A stretch of 11,709 nucleotides of DNA from Bryobacterales bacterium (lineage in GTDB: Bacteria > Acidobacteriota > Terriglobia > Bryobacterales > Bryobacteraceae), in assembly GCA_003142355.1 (NCBI GenBank), contig PLMF01000179.1:18024-29732 (forward strand). The letters run 5' to 3'. This document shows positions 5,646-11,709 of the stretch, one piece after another. The translations under genes and the position numbers were made by a program. The notes beneath the pieces were generated by a model that saw only the letters and a program-made list of their open reading frames with translations, searched no databases and was not told where the DNA came from. Positions within the stretch are counted from its first letter, which is position 1; each line of letters opens with the position of its first letter.

Positions 5646-8579
5646 TTACCGCTTCGCCCGGTGAAGGACCATGGGCGCGGGCGTTTGCGGACCCCGTCCT
5701 CCCCCGACGCCTCGCGACGGGTCTGTGCCGTCCGGCGGTGGGCCGATAGCGGGGCGCGGCCCGGCAGGCTCGGCCGGAGCGCCGCGTCCTCCGCGGCCGC
5801 CCATGGCTCCACCGGTCCGCTGAAGCTCGATCGCGTCTCCCTTCAGCGTCCCCGTGTAGGTAACGTTGGCGGCGCTGAAGGAGATTCCGGCGCCATCCAC
5901 CTTTCCATTTTCGATCGGGGTGGGCGTATCGCCCTCGACGGTTCCGGTGAGGGTACTGCCATTCTGCTGGAGGGTGAAGACCTGGCTGGCTGCGCCGCCG
6001 AAACCGCCGCCGCCGAAACCCGCGGCAGCAGCCACAGGCGCGGGTCTCCACAGGCCCGTGATGCCCTCGCCCGCCGGGACCGCGCGCTCCCAAACCGCCG
6101 CTTGGGGCCGGAGCTTCACGGCTCTTGAAGTGATGGTGACGCTGGCCGGGATCAATCCCGGCGAGCTGGCCTCCACGGTGATGGTTCCCGCTGCCTTGGT
6201 GGATTGCACCAGGGCCATGCAAAGGCCGGAAAAGGCTTTGCGCGAACTGGCCCGGTCGGATTCGTGGCTGGTGGGGTCGCCATTCCCGACGCCGATCGCC
6301 TGGCCCTGGCCGGAGACCCGGAAACTCACCTGGTTATCGGCTATGGCTACGTACCGGTCATGCGAGTCCCGCACCTCGACGGCGAACATCGCCACGTCCT
6401 CGCCATCGGCGGAAATCTCATTGCGGTCGGCTGTGAGCGCGAGCTTCGCCGCCGGTCCCGTGGTTTCGCGCGTGGACGTCATCACCTGCTTGCCGTCTTT
6501 GAATCCGCGCGCCTCGATGGCGCCGGGAGCGTATTTCACGTTCCACGCCAGGTGCGAATCCTTCTTCATGTCCTTGGCGCCGAGGCTCTGGCCGTTGAGG
6601 AACAACTCGACCCGGTCCAGGTTGGAGTACACCCAGACGGCGATCTCCTTACCTTCAAGCCCCGGCCAGTTCCAGTGCGGGAACAGGTGCAGCACGGGCT
6701 TCGAACCCCACCACGCCTGGAAGTAGAAGAAGCTGTCCTTGGGAAAACCGCACATATCGATGATGCCGTACTGCGAGCCGATGTTGGGCCACTGGTAGGG
6801 CGAAGGCTCGCCGCGGTAGTCGAAACCGGTCCAGATGAACCCTCCGGAGAGCCACGGGCGAGCGTTGCAGAAGCTCCACCAACCCTCGCAGGAGGCGCGG
6901 CCGGTGGTGGTGTAGGGGTCGTAGGAGCCGACGAAGCCGTGTTCCGGGTCCATGACGTAGATGCCGCGTGTGGCCACCGCGCTGACCTGCTCGGTGCCCA
7001 TCACCGGGACCTTCGGATTGGCTTTGTGGAACGCATCGGCCGCCGGATCGGCGTAGTTATAGCCCTGCACGTCGCACGCGGCGAACCCGAATTTGCCCAT
7101 GTTATTGCCGCCGAGCGGCGGGAAAGAGACCAGGCGCGAGCCGTCGTGTTTGGTCGACACGGCTTTCATCGATGTCAGGATGAGCAAGCCCTTATCGGTG
7201 GCCGCCGTGCCTTCCTCATTGCCCATGGACCACATGAAGACGCTGGGATGGTTGCGGTCGCGCCGCACCAGGTTCTCGTACTGGTTCAAGCCCTCGGGAT
7301 TCGACGACATCATGCGGGTTTCATCGAACACCAGCATGCCCAACTCGTCGGCGGCGTCGAGCAGTTCGGCGGTGGGCGGGTTGTGCGAGGTGCGCAGGGA
7401 ATTGCAGCCCATCTCCTGGAGCTTTCGAATGCGGAAGTACTGCACCGAGTCGGGCACCGCCGCGCCCACGCCGGCGTGGTCCTGGTGATTGCAGGTTCCC
7501 TTGAGCTTGACGGATTTGCCATTCAGGAAGAAGCCCTTCTCGGGATCGAACGCGCAGGTGCGGATGCCGAACGGCGTCTCGTAGCGATCCGTGACGGCGC
7601 CGCCCGCCTCGACCTCGGTCACCAGCTTGTACAGATTGCGCTGTTCCAGCGACCACAGCGCGGGCGCCTTCACCACCACCTGCTGTTCGTAGACGTGCTC
7701 TCCGCCCTCCACGATGGACGCCGGCTGGGTGGCCGCTTTCCCCACCGGCTTGCCCGCGGCGTCGAGAATGGTCGAGGTGACGCGCGTGCTCTCGGCCCGC
7801 TTGCCGCGGTTCTCCACCTCGGTGCGAATCCGGACCGTGGCTTCGCCGGGGCGCACCTCGGCGCGCGCGAACGTGCCCCACTTCTTCACGTGCACCGGGT
7901 TGGTCTTCACCAGCCAGACGTGCCGGTAAATGCCGGCGCCCTCGTAGAACCAGCCGTCGCTCTGGGTGGCGTCCATGCGGACCAGCAGCACGTTCTTTGC
8001 GCCCGGGGAGGCGAAATCGGTTACGTCGAAGCTGAACGGGTCGTAGCCGCCGATGTGCCTGCCGATGTAGAAGCCGTTGAAGACGACCGTGGCCTCGCGA
8101 TACGCGCCGTCGAACTCGATGGTGATGCGCTTACCCGCGTCGGAGGCGGGGAGATCGAAGACGCGGCGATACCAGCCGATGCTGGTGGCGGGGTACGTCC
8201 GCCCCAGTGGATAGAACCCCTTGCTGGAGAGCGCGGGATCGTTTTGGAAGGGCAATTCGATGGCCCAGTCGTGAGGCAGATCGACCGCCTTCCAGTCGTT
8301 ATCGTCGAAGAGCAGCGTGCTCACCGGACCGAAATTTCCGGTCTTCGAGAAGTTACCCCGGAAATTGAAATCCTGCGCCGCGTCGGCGGCGTGACCGAGG
8401 TGGAAGCGCCAGCCGAAATCCAGCAGCAGGCGTTCCCGGCCGGGCCCCGCAGCCGCGGTGGCAGGCGGCGCGTTCTGTGGCTGGGCTTTCTCGCTAATGC
8501 CGGTCTCCCTCGCCGCCACAACCACGGCCGGCGCGGCCAGACTGGTCTTGAACAAATCCCTGCGCGTCAAATCCTTCAT
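5646..8579 (-). CDS. GH2 beta-galactosidase-like enzyme, Tat-exported, with C-terminal extension
   Basis: This 977-residue glycoside hydrolase family 2 protein probably removes beta-galactosyl or related sugars outside the cytoplasm. LTRRDLFK (4-11) followed by a hydrophobic Ala/Val stretch is a clear Tat signal. Then come a sugar-binding jelly roll (about 50-225), an Ig-like domain (about 228-340), and a catalytic barrel (about 345-630) with NSLRTSHNPP (393-402), acid/base Glu455 in MGNEE, nucleophile Glu530 in GTEQ, and FIWTGFDYRGEP. A DUF4982-like domain (about 640-700) and another Ig-like domain (about 710-825) follow. Residues about 838-922 form an added beta-rich domain (LTGTVEG, ISF, YTGT, IEL repeats of pattern), and the last 55 are Gly/Arg/Pro-rich. 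ATG at 8579 was chosen because GAGG lies five bases upstream and it puts the Tat motif at the N-terminus; a longer reading from 8699 is unlikely. Exact sugar specificity is not readable. Confidence 0.93.
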   Translation of the reverse strand: MKDLTRRDLFKTSLAAPAVVVAARETGISEKAQPQNAPPATAAAGPGRERLLLDFGWRFHLGHAADAAQDFNFRGNFSKTGNFGPVSTLLFDDNDWKAVDLPHDWAIELPFQNDPALSSKGFYPLGRTYPATSIGWYRRVFDLPASDAGKRITIEFDGAYREATVVFNGFYIGRHIGGYDPFSFDVTDFASPGAKNVLLVRMDATQSDGWFYEGAGIYRHVWLVKTNPVHVKKWGTFARAEVRPGEATVRIRTEVENRGKRAESTRVTSTILDAAGKPVGKAATQPASIVEGGEHVYEQQVVVKAPALWSLEQRNLYKLVTEVEAGGAVTDRYETPFGIRTCAFDPEKGFFLNGKSVKLKGTCNHQDHAGVGAAVPDSVQYFRIRKLQEMGCNSLRTSHNPPTAELLDAADELGMLVFDETRMMSSNPEGLNQYENLVRRDRNHPSVFMWSMGNEEGTAATDKGLLILTSMKAVSTKHDGSRLVSFPPLGGNNMGKFGFAACDVQGYNYADPAADAFHKANPKVPVMGTEQVSAVATRGIYVMDPEHGFVGSYDPYTTTGRASCEGWWSFCNARPWLSGGFIWTGFDYRGEPSPYQWPNIGSQYGIIDMCGFPKDSFFYFQAWWGSKPVLHLFPHWNWPGLEGKEIAVWVYSNLDRVELFLNGQSLGAKDMKKDSHLAWNVKYAPGAIEARGFKDGKQVMTSTRETTGPAAKLALTADRNEISADGEDVAMFAVEVRDSHDRYVAIADNQVSFRVSGQGQAIGVGNGDPTSHESDRASSRKAFSGLCMALVQSTKAAGTITVEASSPGLIPASVTITSRAVKLRPQAAVWERAVPAGEGITGLWRPAPVAAAAGFGGGGFGGAASQVFTLQQNGSTLTGTVEGDTPTPIENGKVDGAGISFSAANVTYTGTLKGDAIELQRTGGAMGGRGGRGAPAEPAGPRPAIGPPPDGTDPSRGVGGGRGPQTPAPMVLHRAKR

Positions 8580-8584
8580 GTCGA

Positions 8585-8588
8585 CCTC
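8585..8588 (-). promoter_or_regulatory. Ribosome binding site that sets the GH2 start
   Basis: On the minus strand GAGG lies five bases before ATG at 8579. It is short, but the position is good and places the twin-arginine motif within the first eight residues. Confidence 0.55.
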
Positions 8589-8617
8589 GCCATCCAGCGT
8601 AGCGCAAAAAGGCGTAG

Positions 8618-8646
8618 TTGGTGGCGGTCCCCGCTTTGCTGTTAAT
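8618..8646 (+). promoter_or_regulatory. Possible promoter of the FMN dehydrogenase/pseudokinase operon
   Basis: TTGGTG (8618-8623), a 17-base spacer and GTTAAT (8641-8646) give seven of twelve consensus matches in the 97-base gap between divergent genes. Transcription would start near 8653 with a leader of about 24 bases. I could not find an equally good promoter for the GH2 gene on the other strand in this gap. Confidence 0.3.
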
Positions 8647-8666
8647 CTGTTGGTCTGTCTCCGATT

Positions 8667-8672
8667 GGAGGG
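8667..8672 (+). promoter_or_regulatory. Ribosome binding site that selects a TTG start
   Basis: GGAGGG lies four bases before TTG at 8677. An in-frame TTG at 8665 would overlap this site and one at 8686 would be 13 bases away, so 8677 is preferred. Confidence 0.65.
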
Positions 8673-8676
8673 ACCC

Positions 8677-9855
8677 TTGGCAGATTTGAGCCGCCGCACG
8701 GTATTCCGCGGGCTGGCCGGGTTTCTGGCCGGTTCGCCTCTGCTCGCCAGCCAGCAAGATCCGTTCCACGATCATAGCCGCATTCCGGCGCTGGGCGAGA
8801 TGCTCGACGCCTTCGACTTCGAGGCCGTGGCGCACGCCAAGATCGCGCGGCAGGCGTCCGACTTCCTGGCCTGGGGCTCCGACGGGGAGTTCACGCTGCG
8901 CCGGAACCGGGAGGCGTTCGACTGGGTCGGACTGGTCCCGCGCGGGCTCGGCGGCGCGGGCAAGGTCCAGACGGCGTCGGACCTTCTGGGCATGAAGCTG
9001 TCATTTCCGATGCTCATTGCGCCCACATCCCGTCACGGGTGGTTCCATCCCGATGCCGAGGCGGCCACACACGCGGGAGCCACCGCCGCATCCGACACGC
9101 CGCTGATCGTGAGCAATGCCGCCACCTTGCCCGTGGAAAAGATCGCGGCGGCGGCCACCGGTCCCTGGTGGTTCCAGCTCTACCCACAGCCCGGGCCGGA
9201 TTACAACCGCCAGACGATCGAGAAGGCTCAAGCGGCGGGGTGCCGGGCAATTGTGGTGACGGTGGACCAGCAGGCTTCCGTCTACGAGCGCTCGCAGCAT
9301 GACGAGCGCCTTGCCACCGCCGCGACCCCACGGGTGGCGCCGACTTCCGTGGCGCCGCCGCGTCCCCCTTCCAACCCGTATCGCGTTCCGGACACCAGGC
9401 TCTGGTACGAATGGACGCTGCTCGACGAAGTCCGCCGCGTGGCCAAAGTTCCGCTGGCAGTTAAAGGCATCGTCACAGGGGAAGATGCGCGGCTGTGCCT
9501 GGAACATGGAGTCGATTGCATCTACGTGTCCAACCATGGCGGCCGGTCGCTGGACTACGAGCCTTCCACGCTCGAGGTGCTGCCGGAAATCGTGGAGGCC
9601 GTCCAGGGGCGCGTCCCGATTGTGTTCGACAGCGGCATACGCCGGGGCAGCGACATTCTGAAGGCACTGGCGCTGGGCGCCAGCGCGGTGGCCCTGGGCC
9701 GCGTGCCGCTCTGGGGCCTGGCCGCCTACGGCCCGCAGGGCGTCCAGAAGGTTCTCGAAATCCTGCAAGCCGAATTGGTTCAGGCCATGGCGGCGGCCGG
9801 CCGGCCCACGCTGGCTTCCATCGACAGAAGCCTGGTCAGAACGGAGTTCCTATGA
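8677..9855 (+). CDS. FMN-dependent alpha-hydroxy-acid dehydrogenase/oxidase, Tat-exported
   Basis: This 392-residue protein belongs to the glycolate oxidase/lactate oxidase/L-lactate dehydrogenase family, which oxidises 2-hydroxy acids to 2-keto acids with FMN. SRRTVF (5-10) and a hydrophobic stretch to about 24 form a Tat signal, as expected for a cofactor protein exported folded. By recall of spinach glycolate oxidase, the FMN and catalytic residues are kept: Gln167/Tyr169 (QLY), Asp197 (TVD), Lys263 (VKG), His287 and Arg290 (SNHGGR), Asp318 (FDSG) and Gly341-Arg342. The position of glycolate oxidase Tyr24 appears to be Phe63. The lid loop after Asp197 contains a Pro-rich stretch (about 218-234). 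Start is TTG, chosen from the ribosome binding site; upstream reading would run into the divergent GH2 gene. It heads an operon, overlapping the next gene by four bases. Substrate and electron acceptor are unknown. Confidence 0.9.
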   Translation: MADLSRRTVFRGLAGFLAGSPLLASQQDPFHDHSRIPALGEMLDAFDFEAVAHAKIARQASDFLAWGSDGEFTLRRNREAFDWVGLVPRGLGGAGKVQTASDLLGMKLSFPMLIAPTSRHGWFHPDAEAATHAGATAASDTPLIVSNAATLPVEKIAAAATGPWWFQLYPQPGPDYNRQTIEKAQAAGCRAIVVTVDQQASVYERSQHDERLATAATPRVAPTSVAPPRPPSNPYRVPDTRLWYEWTLLDEVRRVAKVPLAVKGIVTGEDARLCLEHGVDCIYVSNHGGRSLDYEPSTLEVLPEIVEAVQGRVPIVFDSGIRRGSDILKALALGASAVALGRVPLWGLAAYGPQGVQKVLEILQAELVQAMAAAGRPTLASIDRSLVRTEFL

Positions 9856-10817
9856 GCGCGGCGCAGACCTTGATGGGAGAACCGCCGGGCCGCATCGCTC
9901 CGGCCCGCGAGCTGGTCAACACGTTCGAGTTCGAGGCCATGGCGCAGCGCAGCCTGAGCGCCGCGGCCTTCGCCGAGATCGCGGGCAGCGACCGGAGCGC
10001 CTTCGAGCGCATCACATTCCGGCCGCGCATGATGGTCAACACCACGCAGTTGGATCTGACCACCGAGCTTTTTGGCCAGCGGCTGTTCGCGCCCATCCTG
10101 GTGGGACCCGCCTCCGGGCAGAAGCGGTTTCACGCGGAGGGCGAGCTGGCCAGCGTGCGCGGCGCTTCCGCCGCCAAAACCGCGATGGTGGTTTCCGGCC
10201 GGGCCAGCTATCCGATCAAGGAGATCGCGGCCCAGTCGGCCACCACGCTCTGGTATCAGGTCTACCCCGAGCCGGATACGGATGCGCAGCGGCGCCGAAT
10301 CGACGAGGCCATCGATCTCGGATTCAAGGCGCTGTGCATCACTATCGGCGGCGCGGATTGGAGCGCCATCGACCGTTTGCGGCAGGGTCTCCGTATTCCG
10401 GTAGTGCTCAAGGGCATCATGAGCCCGGAAGAGGCCCGCGCGGCCATCGGCAAGGGGATCGACGGCATCGTCGTTTCCAATTACGGCGGCCAGCCTCGAA
10501 GCGGCATGGCGGCGCCCATCGAAGTGCTGCCCGCCATCGCCGAGGCGGTCGCCGGCAAAGCGCCCATCCTCATCGACGGCAGTTTCCGCCGCGGCGCCGA
10601 CATCCTGAAGGCCCTGGCACTGGGCGCGCGCGCCGTCATGCTCGGCCGTCCGCCGCTTTGGGCGCTGGCGGCCTACGGCTCCGCCGGCGTCCAGACCATG
10701 CTGGAATTGCTGCAGACCGAACTGGCCCGCGACATGGCCATGTGCGGCAAGCCGAACCTGAAGTCGCTGGACCCTGGCGTGGTGAAGATCCACGCCCGAG
10801 GGCCCTGGCAGCATTGA
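9852..10817 (+). CDS. Degenerate FMN-dependent alpha-hydroxy-acid dehydrogenase paralogue
   Basis: This 321-residue protein shares the fold of the gene before it, but key positions are changed. The catalytic His is Tyr211 and the substrate Arg is Gln214 (SNYGGQ instead of SNHGGR), and Asp of TVD is Gly166 (TIGG). Between that position and the conserved Lys187 only 21 residues remain against 66 in its neighbour, so the substrate lid is gone; the N-terminal Tyr24 region is also altered. FMN-holding parts remain: Gln136/Tyr138, Lys187, Asp242-Gly243, Arg246-Arg247 and Gly265-Arg266. It probably binds FMN but cannot do the usual oxidation. No signal peptide is present. ATG at 9852 overlaps the previous stop (ATGA), and GGAG (9843-9846) lies five bases before it, so translation is coupled. 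Likely roles are a structural partner of the upstream enzyme, a sensor, or a different flavin reaction; none is proven. Confidence 0.85.
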   Translation: MSAAQTLMGEPPGRIAPARELVNTFEFEAMAQRSLSAAAFAEIAGSDRSAFERITFRPRMMVNTTQLDLTTELFGQRLFAPILVGPASGQKRFHAEGELASVRGASAAKTAMVVSGRASYPIKEIAAQSATTLWYQVYPEPDTDAQRRRIDEAIDLGFKALCITIGGADWSAIDRLRQGLRIPVVLKGIMSPEEARAAIGKGIDGIVVSNYGGQPRSGMAAPIEVLPAIAEAVAGKAPILIDGSFRRGADILKALALGARAVMLGRPPLWALAAYGSAGVQTMLELLQTELARDMAMCGKPNLKSLDPGVVKIHARGPWQH

Positions 10818-10819
10818 GC

Positions 10820-11709
10820 ATGCCCGATTGGAAACAGTGCGAAGGTGAACTTGCCGGCGGAGAGTTCCCGCTGGAGCGGTTTCTCGGCGGGGGTGAAGGG
10901 AGCGCGGTCTTCCTCACCCGGTTTCGCTCGGGCAGGGCCGTCATCAAGCTCGTGCTCGATGGCCAGGCGCAAGGTGGGGAGCTTGTGGAGCGCTGGAATC
11001 GCGCCGCCACCCTCTGCCATCCTCACCTGGTCCGCATCTTTGCGGCCGGAACTTGGGCGCTCGAAGGCACGCCGCTGGCGTATTTCGCGATGGAGTACGC
11101 CGAGGAGAACCTGGCGGAAGTTCTGGATGAACGCCCGCTCACCACGGACGAAACTCGCGACATGCTTCAACCGGTCGCGGATGCGCTGGCGTACCTGCAC
11201 GGCCAGGGCCTGGTGCACGGCAATTTGAAGCCCTCGAATATTTTCGCCGTGGAAGACACGGTCAAAATTTCCAGCGACGCCGTGTCGGCGGGCGATCCGG
11301 CCGCGGACATACGGGCGCTGGGAGTAACGCTGGTACAGGCTCTGACGCCGCCAGGCGGCCAGAGTCCCGAGGCTGAGGCGTTGCCCTTTCCCTTCCGGGA
11401 GATCGCGCAGAACTGCCTGCACCATGACGCTCGGCTTGGATGGTCCGCCGATAAGATCGGGGCCTGGCTCCGTTCGCCCCAACGGCTTGCCCCGGCCCTT
11501 CCGGCGCCCACCACGCCGGTGGCGAAACCGGCGGCGCGGAAACCGAGACTTCGGTATTACGTTGCAGCCGCAGTGCTGGTCGTGGGGGCGGCGATTGTGG
11601 CGAGCCTGGTGGCCGATCGGACGGCTGCTCCCGTGCCATCGGCGGGGGAGCCAATGCGGCCGGCGCCCGCCTCCGCCCCGCCTGAACCGGCGCCAACCGG
11701 CCAGACGGC
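10820..11709 (+). CDS. Membrane-anchored Ser/Thr kinase-like protein (pseudokinase), C-terminus cut off
   Basis: I translated 296 residues by hand; the gene runs off the right edge. Residues about 18-217 have the protein-kinase order: glycine loop GGGEGSAVF (23-31), VIK with Lys43, hinge MEYA (91-94), and catalytic loop HGNLKPSN (133-140). Compared with HRDLKPxN, Arg and the catalytic Asp are replaced by Gly134 and Asn135. DFG is replaced by SDA (152-154), and the activation loop is almost absent, leading straight to DIRALG (163-168). Phosphotransfer is therefore unlikely, although ATP or ligand binding may persist. A hydrophobic segment at about 247-265, preceded by Arg/Lys-rich residues, should cross the membrane with the kinase-like part inside; the outside part begins Pro/Ala-rich. 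ATG at 10820 starts two bases after the previous stop with no clear ribosome binding site, so it probably depends on coupled translation. Confidence 0.85.
   Translation, partial: MPDWKQCEGELAGGEFPLERFLGGGEGSAVFLTRFRSGRAVIKLVLDGQAQGGELVERWNRAATLCHPHLVRIFAAGTWALEGTPLAYFAMEYAEENLAEVLDERPLTTDETRDMLQPVADALAYLHGQGLVHGNLKPSNIFAVEDTVKISSDAVSAGDPAADIRALGVTLVQALTPPGGQSPEAEALPFPFREIAQNCLHHDARLGWSADKIGAWLRSPQRLAPALPAPTTPVAKPAARKPRLRYYVAAAVLVVGAAIVASLVADRTAAPVPSAGEPMRPAPASAPPEPAPTGQT

Noticed and set aside
6204..8645. 813-codon open frame on the plus strand opposite the GH2 gene
   Set aside because: It is antisense to a protein with clear GH2 catalytic motifs; long antisense frames are expected in DNA this GC-rich, and the translation shows no recognisable domain.
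8580..8699. Longer GH2 N-terminus starting at 8699
   Set aside because: It would overlap the start of the divergent FMN gene and place the Tat motif more than 40 residues inside the protein.
9495..9851. Upstream extension of the second FMN protein
   Set aside because: The extension lies entirely within the coding region of the first FMN gene in another frame; ATG at 9852 has its own GGAG and the family N-terminus follows it.
10845..11228. 127-codon frame inside the pseudokinase gene
   Set aside because: It is out of frame with the translation that gives a complete kinase-like motif series from 10820.

Overview
This GC-rich window (11,709 bases) looks like a chromosomal segment from an acidobacterium of the Solibacter/Bryobacterales type. 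That placement is an inference from the protein mix: several Tat-exported enzymes, a GHL6-like glycosidase, a large GH2 enzyme with an added C-terminal domain, an anaerobic sulfatase maturase and a membrane-anchored kinase-like protein. I see no tRNA, rRNA, CRISPR array, insertion sequence, phage gene or other sign of recent transfer. Genes switch strand often, so most are separate units.

Layout, left to right. (1) The minus-strand 5' end of an FMN-dependent alpha-hydroxy-acid oxidising protein carrying a cysteine cluster runs off the left edge. (2) Divergent from it is a 700-residue putative glycoside hydrolase with a GHL6-like barrel and a beta-galactosidase trimerisation-like domain. (3) Two minus-strand genes follow: an exported dienelactone hydrolase-like enzyme and, upstream of it, a radical SAM anaerobic sulfatase maturase with a C-terminal SEC-C zinc motif. 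(4) Divergent from the maturase is a secreted HpcH/HpaI-type aldolase behind a good sigma70-like promoter. It converges, across a perfect 14-bp hairpin, on (5) a 977-residue Tat-exported GH2 beta-galactosidase-like enzyme. (6) Divergent from that enzyme is a tight plus-strand operon: an exported FMN-dependent alpha-hydroxy-acid dehydrogenase/oxidase, a shorter paralogue overlapping it by four bases in which most catalytic positions are changed, and, two bases further on, a transmembrane pseudokinase cut off by the right edge.

Reading the genes together: five of the nine proteins have an N-terminal twin-arginine pattern and one has an ordinary Sec-like signal. This points to an extracytoplasmic toolkit for breaking down complex, possibly sulfated, plant or microbial polysaccharides and oxidising or cleaving small hydroxy- or keto-acid products. 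The maturase would activate sulfatases encoded elsewhere. The most unusual part is the right-hand operon: an apparently active FMN enzyme, a catalytically degenerate FMN-fold partner without its own signal peptide, and a membrane pseudokinase, three components that could form one membrane-associated complex. That joint function is a hypothesis.
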